NCBI RefSeq assembly: GCF_000171235.2
Contig: NZ_ABEA03000091.1
Location: forward strand, 57,075-121,074
DNA from: Geminisphaera colitermitum TAV2
Lineage (GTDB): Bacteria > Verrucomicrobiota > Verrucomicrobiia > Opitutales > Opitutaceae
Length of the DNA stretch: 64,000 nucleotides
Direction of reading: 5' to 3'
Made by a program: the position numbers and the translations under genes
Notes under the pieces: generated by a model
Told to the model about the DNA's origin: nothing
The model's input: the letters and a program-made list of their open reading frames with translations, nothing else
The model's database searches: none
In this document: positions 7,173 to 16,706 of the stretch, piece after piece
How positions within the stretch are numbered: position 1 is the stretch's first letter
Layout: the number at the start of each line of letters is the position of its first letter

Positions 7173-9412
7173 ATGATACTCTGGGACTCCACCGTTCTCC
7201 CCACCCTCCACTGCGACTCCGCCGAGCCCGCCTGCCTGCTCCGCGCCGTCGCCGATCTCGCCTCCGACATCGAAAAACTCTCCGGACGGGCGCCGCTTGT
7301 CTCCGCGCATCCTGCCGCGTCCGGCAAAGCTGGAGCGGCGGCGTCCCCGCCGCCGGACGGGACGCCGCCGCTCCATCCATCGTGATCGGCACCGTGCAAA
7401 ACCCCGCCATCCGCGCCTTCGCCGCCTCCACCGGCATCGACCTTGCCAGCCTCGAAGCGCCGGACGCCACGGAACGCTGGCGCATCCAATTCCTGGATAC
7501 AAAAGAAAACAACACGCACGCCACCGTGCTCCTCTGCGGCAGCGACGCGCACGGAGCGATGTGGGCTGTTTACGAATTTTGCGAACGCATCCTCGGCATT
7601 GATCCGCTGTATCTATGGACCGACTCCCCCCCTCCCCCCCCTGCCGGGGCATTCCACATCCCGCGCTCCGCCATCCGCACCCACGAAGACCAGCCGCACA
7701 CCTTTCGTTATCGAGGCTGGTTCATCAACGACGAAGACCTCCTCTGCGGCTGGCGCGACGGCGGCGGCCACCGCACCATCGACTATCCCTATTACCACCA
7801 AGTCGTGCATCCCGGCGTGATGGCGCGCGTCGTCGAAACCGCCCTCCGCCTCAAGCAAAACCTCCTCATCCCCGCCTCCTTCCTCGACATCGACAACCCC
7901 GCCGAGGAAGCCCTCGTGCGCCTCGCCACCGAACGCGGACTGCACATCTCGCAGCACCACATCGAACCCCTCGGCGTCAGCCACTTCGCCATGGAACGTT
8001 ACTGGCGCGCCCGCGGACGCGCCACGCCGCCCTCCTACGTCACCGAACCCGACCTCGTGCGCGAAACCTGGCGACACTACGCCACCCGCTGGGCGCGCCA
8101 CCCCGGCGTCGTCTGGCAACTCGGCCTGCGCGGACGCGGTGACCGCCCCGTGTGGGAAAACGACTCGCACGTCCCCCCGACGATGGAAGCCCGCGGCGCG
8201 CTCATCTCCCGCGCCATTGCCGACCAGCACGCCATCGTCGCCGAAGTGCTCGGGCGCGACGACTTCGTCTCCACCACCACGCTCTGGCAGGAAGGCACTG
8301 TGCTGCACAACGCCGGCCACCTCCACTTCCCTCCCAAAACCCTCATCCTCTTTGCCGACACCCTGCAAACTCCGCGCGCCGCCGGCGGTCAGCCCTTCTA
8401 TGCGCAACGCTGGGGGGCCGACTTCCATTCCGTTGCGCGCCAGCCACGCCACGCCTATGGCATCTACTATCACGTCGCCGTGTGGCGCAGCGGCCCGCAC
8501 CTCGCGCAAGGCGTGCCACCCGCGAAAATCCAGCACGCCGTCGGCGAAGCCGTGACTCGCGGCGACACCGCCCTGGCCATCACCAACGTCGCCAACCTCC
8601 GCGAAGTCGTTCTCGGCATCCGCGCCATGGCCGCGCTCACCTGGGACTTCGCCGCGTTCGACCACGACGCGTTTATGCGCGACTGGTGCGCCCGGCAGTT
8701 TGGCAACGACGCCGCGCCCGACGCCATCCGCTTGTATCAAGATTTCCACGACGCCATGCCCCCACTCCCCGCCGGCGACAGCGCGCACCCCGCGCTCTAC
8801 CACGACGGAGCCCTCCGCGAATCCGGCCTCGTCTGCCTTGAAGCCATGCAACGCTTCGCAACATCCACCGACGCCCCCTCCCCCTCTCTTCCGATATTGG
8901 ATGTTGGATGTTCGACGTTGGATGTTCGACGTTCGGGCCACAGGCCCGCCCCCCCCCCCCCCCCCTGGTTGGAAAACTTCACTCCGCAAACACTCCAAAA
9001 CCTCACCACCTGGACCGCGCACGGACTCGCCCGCTGGCCCGCCGTCATCGCCAATGCCCGCGCCCTCGCGTCGCGCATCCCGCCGGAGCGGGCATCGTTT
9101 TTTCACCATCATTTTATCGTGCAGGCCGCCATCATGCTTGGCCTCAACCAATGGCTTGCCGCCCTCTTGCAAGCCTTCCGCGCACTCTCCGAAGCTCCCC
9201 CCCTCCCCCCCCTCGCCGCCGACGGATTGCATGCCGCCGCCGACGCGCTCGACCGCGCCATCGCCACCCGCGCCGCCTCTGAGACCGGCGTCTGGCGGCA
9301 CTGGTATCGCGGCGACCACAAAATAAATCTCTCCGCGCTCGCCAGCCAGACCCGACGGCTGGCGGACGCACTCGCCCAAAAACACCAACCCGAACTCGTC
9401 ACCACATCATGA
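7173..9412 (+). pseudogene. GH115-like alpha-glucuronidase with an N-terminal frame break
   Basis: The protein reads in one frame from 7173 (MILWDSTVLPTLHCDSAEPACLLRAVADLASDIEK in part) up to a 17-bp palindrome at 7331-7375, after which coding resumes in another frame (IVIGTVQNPAIRAF) to 9412. The combined product, about 745 residues, has the glycoside hydrolase 115 order: N-terminal AVADLASDIEKLSG domain, then HGAMWAVYEFCERILGIDPLYLW, RYRGWFINDEDLL and YGIYYHVAVW. GH115 enzymes remove glucuronic acid from xylan. The frame change may be a real disruption by the palindrome, recoding, or a sequence error. A heptamer-type repeat plus a 17-base C run (about 8899-8965) is also inserted in frame. 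Its stop overlaps the next start (ATGA). Confidence 0.7.
7331..7375. repeat. perfect 17-bp palindrome inside the GH115 gene
   Basis: Arms 7331-7347 and 7359-7375 (GGAGCGGCGGCGTCCC and its complement) around an 11-bp loop. The reading frame changes across it. Confidence 0.85.
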
Positions 9413-10263
9413 ATACCACCATCACAAAAACCATCACCCGCCTCGTCCTCGGCAGCCTCTTCGTTTTCGCCTCCGCTGTCGCCCACGCCGTCACCTTCAC
9501 TTATCAAGAAGGCGTCAACGGCTACGTCGGCACACGCGACACAGAGATCCGAAGCACGGATTCCGCCGGCAACTACAACTACGGAGCCAGTAAGACACTT
9601 AACACCAGATATACGACAGGCGGTGACGCTGGAGCCGGTTTTCGCATTGATCGCGAAGTGCGCAACATCCTCATCCGATTCGAAGACCTCGCGCTTCCCG
9701 CCGGTGCAACGATCAATTCAGCCTCAATCACGCTGACCATCTCTTCAACCACCTCCTCCAACGGGAATGCATTGGTCAAGTTTTTCGCCTACCAACTCCT
9801 CACCCCATGGGATGAAGGAACAAAAGCAGGAACAAGCGGTGTCGCCAACTGGAACAAGGCCACGACAGATGATACTTGGTCAGTGGCGGGTGCGAAAGGT
9901 GCAGAGGACCGCAATCTGACGCCGGTTTTTGAATCTTCCATTACCTACACGGTGGGCACGGGGGAAGATGCCCTTGCAGCCGATGACAAGATCACCTTCA
10001 CATTGCCCCCCAGCCTCGTGCAAACATGGCTCGACAATCCCGCCGGTAACTACGGCGTGATCCTCAATCTTGGAGTATCCAACAAGGATCGTTACCCCAA
10101 CGTTGCCTTCCACAGCAGCGAAGCTGACACGCTGGCCCTGCGACCCTTGCTGACTATCGACGCCACGGTGCCCATCCCCGAGCCTTCCACCATTGCGCTG
10201 CTCGCCGGAGTCATCTGCGGCATTGCCACCCTCGCCATCCGCCGCAACCGCTCCATTGACTAA
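9409..10263 (+). CDS. DNRLRE-domain protein with PEP-CTERM sorting signal
   Basis: A 284-residue exported protein. A signal peptide (about 1-28, ending ASAVAHA) precedes a beta-rich domain of the DNRLRE type, where DTEIRSTDSAGNYNYG and RNILIRFEDLALPAGATINSASITLT are characteristic. The C-terminus has IPEPSTIALLAG, a hydrophobic stretch and RRNR, the PEP-CTERM signal processed by exosortase. It is probably exposed at the envelope or on exopolysaccharide. It overlaps the preceding gene by ATGA and is 9 bp from the next, so the three likely form an operon, and it may help hold plant polysaccharide near the cell (inference). Confidence 0.85.
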   Translation: MNTTITKTITRLVLGSLFVFASAVAHAVTFTYQEGVNGYVGTRDTEIRSTDSAGNYNYGASKTLNTRYTTGGDAGAGFRIDREVRNILIRFEDLALPAGATINSASITLTISSTTSSNGNALVKFFAYQLLTPWDEGTKAGTSGVANWNKATTDDTWSVAGAKGAEDRNLTPVFESSITYTVGTGEDALAADDKITFTLPPSLVQTWLDNPAGNYGVILNLGVSNKDRYPNVAFHSSEADTLALRPLLTIDATVPIPEPSTIALLAGVICGIATLAIRRNRSID

Positions 10264-10272
10264 TCTCGAAAC

Positions 10273-11778
10273 ATGAATCTCCCCGCCCCCCTCTCCGCCC
10301 TTCTTGCCATCGGCCTCATGCCGTTGCTCTGCGCCGCGCAGCCCGCGAAGCCACAACAAGCGCCCATAGAACAGGACGCCCTCCACGATGACGCCGCGCC
10401 AACAACAGCAACCAAAGCCGCCGCATCCGAAAAACCAATACACGCAACCATTGCCATCGACTGGACGAAACCAGAGCAACCCGCGACCCGCCGCCAGTTC
10501 TCCATCAATGCCACCGCGGGCGCGCGCCCCCTCCTCTCCGTCGATCCCCTCTACGGGAAAAACATGGCCTACATGAACGCGGAAGTCCTGCGTTACCACA
10601 AAGGCATTGTCCCGCGCGCCATCACCGGAAACGACCTGAAGAAAAACCCCAACGCCGGCGGCTGGGTCGATCTCGCCAACAAAACATGGAACCGCGCAAC
10701 CATCCGCGACTCCTTCAAAAACTTCCCCATCGCCCCCGGCACCGACATCGTGGTCAACATCCCCAACTGGCCCCCTTGGATGGACAAAGACAAGCGGCTC
10801 GACCCCACGCAATACGACGCCTTTGCCGATTTTTGCGCCGAACTCGTGCGCATCCTCAACGTGGAACTGCGCCTCGGCGTGCGGTATTTCGAAATCACCA
10901 ACGAACGCGATTTCGTTTACTGGCGCGCTCAACAAAAGGTCGGCGAACCGCCGCTCACCCGCGAACTGGCAAAGATTTTTCTCCTCTGCGCCGAAGCGAT
11001 GAAGAAAGTGGACCCCACCATCAAAACCGGCGGCCCCGCCGCCGCCAGCGGTGAGAAAAACGTCTTCCCCATGCACCGCGAATTCATCCAGCTCACCCGC
11101 GCGCAGCTCGATTTCTTTTCCTTCCACGGCTACGCCACCGGCACGCCCGACCAGCCCGACGCCCTCATTTACGACAAGGCCGCCTGGCTCGGTTCGCTCA
11201 TCAAAAAACACCGCGCCCTGCTCGACGAACTCAGTCCCGACCGTCACATCGAAGTCCACCTCAACGAATACAACATTTCGTGGACATGGAAGATAAGCGA
11301 ACCCCGGATGCGAAACCACAAAGGCGCCGTGTTCGACAGCCTCTTCCTCATCGCTGCCGTCAAAGCCCGCGCCGATGTGACCAACGCCTGGAACGACCAG
11401 GAAGGCACCTACGGCAAGATGGATGTAAAAAACGGATACATACTCCGCCCGCCCGCGCATGTCTTTCACTACTTCAACAACTGGCTCGTTGGCCGCAGCG
11501 CCCGCGCCACCACCACCCATCCCAAGGCCGTTGTCCCCTTCGCCGTCGAATCTGCCGACGGCGGCCGCGCCTTCGTGCTCGTCAACCGTTCCAACGCCGC
11601 CAACACCGTCACACTCACCTTCGTCGGCCAGTCTCCCTCAACCACCACGGTGACAACCGCGCGCATCTCCGAGAAAGGCCCAACCGGTTTGGAAACAAGC
11701 GACATCCCTGCCGCCACCCTGCGCGCCCCCCTCACCCTGCCGCCGCATTCGGTGACATTTTACCGAATCAACAAATAG
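10273..11778 (+). CDS. GH39-like glycoside hydrolase
   Basis: A 501-residue secreted enzyme with a signal peptide (MNLPAPLSALLAIGLMPLLCAA). The clan GH-A (beta/alpha)8 barrel shows the acid/base Glu in YFEITNERD (near residue 211) and a likely nucleophile Glu in HLNEYNISW (near residue 331), as in GH39 beta-xylosidases and relatives. A C-terminal beta domain follows (FAVESADGGRAFVLVNRS). It is last in the predicted operon with the GH115-like and PEP-CTERM genes. Together with the acetylxylan esterase this would give deacetylation, glucuronate removal and xylose release. Family assignment is by motif only. Confidence 0.75.
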   Translation: MNLPAPLSALLAIGLMPLLCAAQPAKPQQAPIEQDALHDDAAPTTATKAAASEKPIHATIAIDWTKPEQPATRRQFSINATAGARPLLSVDPLYGKNMAYMNAEVLRYHKGIVPRAITGNDLKKNPNAGGWVDLANKTWNRATIRDSFKNFPIAPGTDIVVNIPNWPPWMDKDKRLDPTQYDAFADFCAELVRILNVELRLGVRYFEITNERDFVYWRAQQKVGEPPLTRELAKIFLLCAEAMKKVDPTIKTGGPAAASGEKNVFPMHREFIQLTRAQLDFFSFHGYATGTPDQPDALIYDKAAWLGSLIKKHRALLDELSPDRHIEVHLNEYNISWTWKISEPRMRNHKGAVFDSLFLIAAVKARADVTNAWNDQEGTYGKMDVKNGYILRPPAHVFHYFNNWLVGRSARATTTHPKAVVPFAVESADGGRAFVLVNRSNAANTVTLTFVGQSPSTTTVTTARISEKGPTGLETSDIPAATLRAPLTLPPHSVTFYRINK

Positions 11779-11779
11779 A

Positions 11780-11942
11780 GCAGTTTCATTTAAGCTGTAG
11801 CTATTTGATACCTGGTAGGGAGGCCTCTCCGAGGCCTCCGCCGTGCGTAGCGTGAAGTAGGATACGAAATTCGCAGGTGTTTGGAGCGTGGTTTCGGAGG
11901 CCTCGAAGAGGCCTCTCTACCGTTAAGACGACGGCTACAACT
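11780..11942. repeat. REP-like doublet, family A, long copy
   Basis: Full arms plus outer sequence GAGCAGTTTCATTTAAGCTG on the left, which is matched in inverse at 62800-62818. This shows the repeated unit is longer than the hairpins. A C run (11959-11969) follows. Confidence 0.8.
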
Positions 11943-12051
11943 TCTGTTAAAAAATAATCCCCCCCCCCCACCACCACCCCCCCGCGCCTCCGCGCCTCCG
12001 CGTGAGCTTTTCACTCGCCGCCACCTGCCGCTGCGCAAACGTTGCCGGTTC

Positions 12052-13074
12052 ATGAAACCGCAGCCGCAGACCATCTGGTGCAACTACGCGTTCGACGAAC
12101 GCACCCGCGAACGCTTCCTCGCGCAAGTCACGCAAGCGGGCGCGGTGCCGCATCGTGTGATCTTCGCCGCGCGCGACAGATCCCCCAACGCCTCGGTGCT
12201 CACCGTCGCCGCGCCCGACCCCACGCTGCGCGAGGCGACCATCGCACTCGGCCAGCCCGACCCCGCCACCTGTCTCGACGGCGGACGCCTGCGTTGGATC
12301 GCGCTCACCAGCGCCGGTTACACACGCTACGACACACCCGCCTTCATGGACGCGCTCAAGGACGCCGGCATCGCGCTCACCAACGCCTCGTCCGTCTTTG
12401 CCGAGCCGTGCGCCCAACACCTGCTCGCCATGATGCTCACGCTCGGACGCCAACTCCTGCCCGCCCGCGACGAACAACTCGGCAACCGCACATGGCGCTT
12501 CATGGAATTGCGCCGCCGCTGCGTGCTGCTCAACGGGCAGACCGTAGTGCTTCTTGGATACGGCGCCATTGCCCGCCGCCTCGTCGAACTCCTCGCCCCC
12601 TTCGACATGAAAATCTACGCCGTGCGCCGCCGCGCCTACAGCGAGCGCGGCGTGCACGTGATCGCAGACGATAAAATCACCGCCGTCCTCGCCGAAGCCG
12701 ATCACGTCGTCAACGTGCTCCCCGACAACGCCGCCACGCTCAACTACGTCAACGCCCGCCGTCTCTCGGCGGTGAAACCCGGCGCGCATTTTTACAACAT
12801 CGGACGCGGCACCACGGTGGACAATCGCGCCTTGCAGGAAGCGCTCGAAAGCGGACGCCTCGGCGCGGCCTATCTCGACGTCTTTGAACAAGAACCGCTG
12901 CCGCCCTCGCACCCACTCTGGACCACCCCCAACTGTTACATCACGCCCCACGCCGCCGGCGGACGACGCGACCAGGACGAGGCCATTGCCGCGCATTTCG
13001 TGCAAAATCTCCGCCTCTTCGAATCAGGCGCAACAACTCCCCCCTCCCCCCCCCTTCGCGACCGCGTCGTGTGA
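12052..13074 (+). CDS. D-2-hydroxyacid dehydrogenase (NAD-binding)
   Basis: A 340-residue member of the D-isomer-specific 2-hydroxyacid dehydrogenase family. The Rossmann motif is VVLLGYGAIARRLVELLAPF, with family blocks VVNVLPDNAATLNYVN, FYNIGRGTTVDNRAL and LDVFEQEPLPPSHPLW. The catalytic His lies in TPHAAGG, and Arg/Glu sit in the expected positions. The start at 12052 (MKPQPQTIW) is preferred because upstream in-frame sequence is C-rich repeat. The extreme C-terminus is encoded by a C-rich stretch (PPSPPLRD). The substrate is unknown; phosphoglycerate or glyoxylate are family options. Confidence 0.85.
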   Translation: MKPQPQTIWCNYAFDERTRERFLAQVTQAGAVPHRVIFAARDRSPNASVLTVAAPDPTLREATIALGQPDPATCLDGGRLRWIALTSAGYTRYDTPAFMDALKDAGIALTNASSVFAEPCAQHLLAMMLTLGRQLLPARDEQLGNRTWRFMELRRRCVLLNGQTVVLLGYGAIARRLVELLAPFDMKIYAVRRRAYSERGVHVIADDKITAVLAEADHVVNVLPDNAATLNYVNARRLSAVKPGAHFYNIGRGTTVDNRALQEALESGRLGAAYLDVFEQEPLPPSHPLWTTPNCYITPHAAGGRRDQDEAIAAHFVQNLRLFESGATTPPSPPLRDRVV

Positions 13075-13079
13075 GCCCG

Positions 13080-13125
13080 CTCAACTTGAGCGTTGAGCGT
13101 TCGGCGTTGAACGTTGAGCGTTGTT
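13080..13125. repeat. short heptamer-like repeat (GTTGAGC / GTTGAAC / GTTCGGC)
   Basis: A run of near-identical units spaced by 7-8 bp between the dehydrogenase and trpS. A related GTTGGAT/GTTCGAC run is inserted in frame in the GH115-like gene (8899-8940). Confidence 0.65.
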
Positions 13126-13174
13126 CCCTTTCACACGCACGCACACACACATTTTCACCCGACTCATCCCGACC

Positions 13175-14140
13175 ATGCGCATCCTCACCGGCATCCAGCC
13201 CTCCGGGCAGCTTCACATCGGCAACTACTTCGGCGCCATCAAGCCCGCCGTTGAGCTCCAGGCACGCGGCGACTGCACGTATTTCATCGCCAACTACCAC
13301 TCCATGACCTCGCTCACCGACGCCGAAGCGCGCCGCGGCAACACCCTTGACGTCGCCCTCGACTGGATCGCCTGCGGCCTCGACCCGGTAAAGAGCACAT
13401 TTTTCCGCCAGAGCGACGTGCCCGAAGTCTGCGAACTCATGTGGATCATCGGCACCCACACCCCCGTCGGCCTCCTCGAACGCGCCCACAGCTACAAGGA
13501 CAAACTCGCCAAAGGCATCGCCCCCAACTTTGGCCTCTTCGCCTACCCCGTGCTCATGGCCGCCGACATCCTGCTCTACGACACCAACATTGTCCCCGTT
13601 GGCCGCGACCAGAAGCAGCACGTCGAAATGACGCGCGACATCGCCATCAAGTTCAACCACACCTACGGCGACACGTTTGTTGTACCCGAACCTGAGATAC
13701 GCGACGAGACCGCCATCGTGCCCGGACTCGACGGCCAGAAAATGAGCAAAAGCTACGGCAACACGCTCCCCATCTTTGGCGCGGAAAAAGAGACGCGGAA
13801 AAAGATCATGAGCATCGTCATGGACAGCCGCACCCCCGCCGAACCCAAGCCCGACGCCGACCAAAACATCGCCATCCAACTCCTCAAACTCGTTGCCCCC
13901 GCCGCCATCGCCGCCGACACCGAGCAACGCCTGCGCGCCGGCGGCCTCGGTTACGGCGACCTGAAAAAAACGCTCTTCGAACACTACTGGACGCACTTCG
14001 CCGCCTACCGCGAACGCCGCGCCGAACTCGCCGCCAACCTCGACCACGTCGAGGCGCTCCTGCGTAGCGGAGCCGACCGTGCCCGCGAGACCGCGTCCAA
14101 GGTTCTAACCCGCGCCCGTCAAGCCTGCGGGCTGGCGTAA
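13175..14140 (+). CDS. trpS: tryptophanyl-tRNA synthetase
   Basis: A 321-residue class I aminoacyl-tRNA synthetase that charges tRNA-Trp. It starts with the typical MRILTGIQPSGQLHIGNYFG carrying the HIGH-type motif at residues 14-17. The KMSKS loop is GQKMSKSYGN near residue 190. ATP- and Trp-pocket segments (NYHSMTS, LMAADILLYD, VPVGRDQKQHVE) are present. The start at 13175 is fixed by the conserved opening; the upstream in-frame codons are not conserved. Length is normal. Confidence 0.95.
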   Translation: MRILTGIQPSGQLHIGNYFGAIKPAVELQARGDCTYFIANYHSMTSLTDAEARRGNTLDVALDWIACGLDPVKSTFFRQSDVPEVCELMWIIGTHTPVGLLERAHSYKDKLAKGIAPNFGLFAYPVLMAADILLYDTNIVPVGRDQKQHVEMTRDIAIKFNHTYGDTFVVPEPEIRDETAIVPGLDGQKMSKSYGNTLPIFGAEKETRKKIMSIVMDSRTPAEPKPDADQNIAIQLLKLVAPAAIAADTEQRLRAGGLGYGDLKKTLFEHYWTHFAAYRERRAELAANLDHVEALLRSGADRARETASKVLTRARQACGLA

Positions 14141-14142
14141 AA

Positions 14143-14250
14143 TGGAGGGCGGGTCTCCTGACCCGCCGACGAGGCTCGCGTCAGCGAGCCTCGCCCATCC
14201 GGAAAGGCGCGGCTGCGCCGCGTCTGGCGGGTCAGGAGACCCGCCCTCCG
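14143..14250. repeat. nested palindrome between convergent genes
   Basis: Outer arms GGAGGGCGGGTCTCCTGACC and inverse enclose inner hairpins GAGGCTCGC...GCGAGCCTC and GGCGCGGCTGCGCCGCG. It overlaps the last codons of the gene at 14232 and may serve as a bidirectional terminator. Confidence 0.75.
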
Positions 14251-14774
14251 TATTCCAACACCCGCCGCCACAGACCATCCTCGCCCGGCAAGCCGTGGTC
14301 GCGGAGACCAGCGGCGATTTGCTCCACGGAAGGCTCCACCACCGCATGCTTTGAGTCGGCGGGCCAGTCGGGACGGACCTTGCGCACCAGCGCCCAGCAG
14401 GCCCAGGCGCGCCAGCGGCGCTGCTCCTTGCGCGGCTCGTTCATGCGATCGGCGTAATGTTGAAAATGCACGCGCGGATTGCCGATAAAAACCTCCGCTG
14501 GCGTATGCGTGACCAGCCACGCCATCGCCGCGTAAGGCAGAGGCCAGGCGTGCAGCACGGGCGCATCCGCCGCGAGTTCGGCGCCAAACGCACGGTCGAG
14601 ACACAACACCGCGCGCGCCGCCAGCCCGCGCTGCCAGAGCGTATGCGCATAGGTCAGCGCCGTGAGGTAAAACCCGCCGTCTCGCATGGGACCGTGGGCG
14701 TTCATCGCACGCCAGTCCATGCCGGGACGCGGCGCGGGAAGATAAGGGCAGGACGGCATCACAACCATTTTCAT
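14232..14774 (-). CDS. conserved hypothetical protein
   Basis: About 180 residues, soluble, with no signal peptide or membrane helix. Recognisable features are only YLPAPRPGMDWRAMNAHGPMRDGGFYLTALTYAHTLW (part), a Trp/Arg-rich middle and a cysteine-poor composition. No family function is recognised. The start at 14774 (MKMVVMPS) is preferred to 14813 because the longer N-terminus is repetitive (GYWNGYS). Its 3' end is shared with a palindromic repeat, and it lies 39 bp downstream of the MFS gene in the same direction, so co-transcription is possible. Confidence 0.6.
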   Translation of the reverse strand: MKMVVMPSCPYLPAPRPGMDWRAMNAHGPMRDGGFYLTALTYAHTLWQRGLAARAVLCLDRAFGAELAADAPVLHAWPLPYAAMAWLVTHTPAEVFIGNPRVHFQHYADRMNEPRKEQRRWRAWACWALVRKVRPDWPADSKHAVVEPSVEQIAAGLRDHGLPGEDGLWRRVLEYGGRVS

Positions 14775-14813
14775 TGAATACCCATTCCAATATCCATGCC
14801 AGCACCCCGGCAA

Positions 14814-16136
14814 CTACACCGGTTCGAAGTAGTCGAGATCCTTGCCATGCGTTTCCTCCAGTCCGGAGAGTGCCCAAAGTGCGATGACGAGGCACACGAC
14901 GCCGACGATGATCGCTCCTGTCATCAGGCCGAACTGTTGCTGGCACAACCGGAACGCCAGCGTGATCGGCACCACCGCCCCGCGCACGAAATTGGGCACC
15001 GTCGTCGCCACCGTTGCCCGCAGATTGGTGCCAAACTGCTCCGCGCCGATCGTCACGAAGACCGCCCAGTAACCGATGCCCGTGCCGAGGAAAAAGATGA
15101 TCGTGTAAAACCACCGCGCCTCCAACCCGCGCGAGCAAAAATAGGCCGTCACGCCCGCCACCGTGAGCAGGATGAACCCCAGCACCACACGCTTGCGCGA
15201 CCCCAGCCACTGCGTGAGCAACCCGCTCGCCAGATCGCCCACCGTCAGCCCGAGGTAGAGGATCGACACCGCCACCGTCGCGCGCACCTCGCCGCGAATC
15301 CCCAGCGCCGCCGCAAACTCCGGGGAAAACGTCACCAGCACCCCCACCACAAACCAGCTCGGCAGCCCGATTAGGATGCACCGCGCGTATTTGCCGAACC
15401 GCGACCAACTCGTGAACAACGAAAAAAACTGACCACGCGCCACACCCTTCGCATGCTTCTTCATCTGGTTGAACATGCCCGATTCCGCCACGCTCACGCG
15501 CAACGCCAGAAGGCACAAACCCAGTCCCCCGCCCACAAAATAGGACACCCTCCAGTCCACCATCTCGGCCACCACGCCACCCACCACCGCCCCCATCACC
15601 CCCACCGTTGCCACCAACGCGGTGCCGTAGGCGCGACGCTCCTTGGAAAGCACCTCCGAAACCAGCGTGATGCTCCCGCCCAATTCGCCCGCCAGACCAA
15701 ACCCCGCGATGAACCGCCACACCGCATACGCCTCGACCGAGGCCACGAAGCCGTTGGCGATGTTGGCGATCGAGTAGAGCAGGATGGAACTGAAGAGCAC
15801 CGTGACGCGCCCCACGCGGTCGCCTAGGATGCCAAACGCGATGCCGCCGAGCAGCATGCCGATCATCTGCAAATTGAGCAGCCAGATGCCGTGGTGCACC
15901 AGTTCGTCGCCCGCGAAACCCATGCTCTTGAGACTCGGCACGCGCACGATGCTGAAGAGCGTGAGGTCATAAATATCCACGAAGTAACCGAGCGCCCCCA
16001 CGACGACCGCCGGATGCAACACCTCGCGCCAGGCTGGGACGCGCGCGGGCGGCAACGGGGCTGGCTGGACGGGATTGGCGGACGAAGCTGGGGCGGGGCT
16101 GGCAGGAGATTCCGAGGAACCGTGTGGCAACGACAT
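14814..16136 (-). CDS. MFS transporter (metabolite:H+ symporter type)
   Basis: A 440-residue inner-membrane carrier with about 12 transmembrane helices. The MFS loop motif GDRVGRVTVLFSS follows helix 2, and RFIAGFGLAGELGGSITLVSE is helix 4 with the sugar/metabolite-transporter signature. A matching SRKRVVLG lies in the second half. The start at 16136 (MSLPHGSSES) gives a Pro/Ala-rich cytosolic tail of ~35 residues; longer readings run through the terminator hairpin. The substrate is unknown, with organic acids or phosphate/sugar all possible. An intrinsic terminator on its own strand lies 28 bp upstream of the start. Confidence 0.85.
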   Translation of the reverse strand: MSLPHGSSESPASPAPASSANPVQPAPLPPARVPAWREVLHPAVVVGALGYFVDIYDLTLFSIVRVPSLKSMGFAGDELVHHGIWLLNLQMIGMLLGGIAFGILGDRVGRVTVLFSSILLYSIANIANGFVASVEAYAVWRFIAGFGLAGELGGSITLVSEVLSKERRAYGTALVATVGVMGAVVGGVVAEMVDWRVSYFVGGGLGLCLLALRVSVAESGMFNQMKKHAKGVARGQFFSLFTSWSRFGKYARCILIGLPSWFVVGVLVTFSPEFAAALGIRGEVRATVAVSILYLGLTVGDLASGLLTQWLGSRKRVVLGFILLTVAGVTAYFCSRGLEARWFYTIIFFLGTGIGYWAVFVTIGAEQFGTNLRATVATTVPNFVRGAVVPITLAFRLCQQQFGLMTGAIIVGVVCLVIALWALSGLEETHGKDLDYFEPV

Positions 16137-16163
16137 GGGAGTGTGGGTGTGTGGGTGTGAAAA

Positions 16164-16204
16164 AAAAGGCCGGCGTAGTTTTCGGCAAACTACGCCGGCC
16201 TTTT
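16164..16204 (-). terminator. intrinsic terminator hairpin upstream of the MFS gene
   Basis: An 18-bp perfect stem (AAAAGGCCGGCGTAGTTT and complement) with a 5-base loop, followed on the minus strand by a run of 7-8 T. On the plus strand it also ends in TTTTCTT, so it could work both ways. Confidence 0.8.
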
Positions 16205-16706
16205 CTTGCGAATCAAGCCTCCCGAATTCCCTGCGCGGAGTTACCGTCTGCGACGAATCCAGACGAGGGTCAGCACCGCACCTCCTGTAGCCATTTGCTA
16301 CTTGGTAGGGAGGCCTTTGTGCCCTCTGCCGAGGGCAGCCCTTCGGGCCATCGCCTCCGGCGATGCCATCTCCGCGCTGCTGCGCTCCGTCCGAGGCCGT
16401 ATCCATTTAGCGGAGAGGAGAAGTGGGGGGGGGGCAACTCTGGCGCGTCAGCGCCTGGGACCGCCGGCATCTTGCCGGCAGACGACGCGCAGCGTCGTTG
16501 GGTCGGCATCAAAAGTGGCGTGGGCGGGACGCCCGCGCCACTTTGCCATCAGCACGATGCCGGCAGGATGCCGGCGCTCCCAGCGCGCTACCGCGCCAAA
16601 TCCAACCTTTTCCGCCTGTCCCCCACCCCCCCGCCCGCCTTGAGGCTTGCGTCGGGCGGACCGCGCAGATTTTGCTTTTCCCCTTCCGCATTACACGACC
16701 GCCGTC
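16205..16706. repeat. non-coding repeat cluster between MFS and ilvB genes
   Basis: About 500 bp without a supported gene. It holds a family A variant (16284-16402) whose second arm is replaced by a segment also found inside the copy at 44760-44850, and then paired hairpins (GCCGGCATCTTGCCGGC, GTGGCGTGGGCGGGACGCCC-type, GCCGGCAGGATGCCGGC). Confidence 0.65.

Noticed and set aside
9880..11520. 546-codon minus-strand frame opposite the GH39-like gene
   Set aside because: Composition is that of an antisense shadow, and it overlaps two supported genes.
13080..13125. Short heptamer run as a CRISPR or origin iteron
   Set aside because: Units too short and degenerate, no nearby replication gene, and the same pattern occurs inside a coding region.
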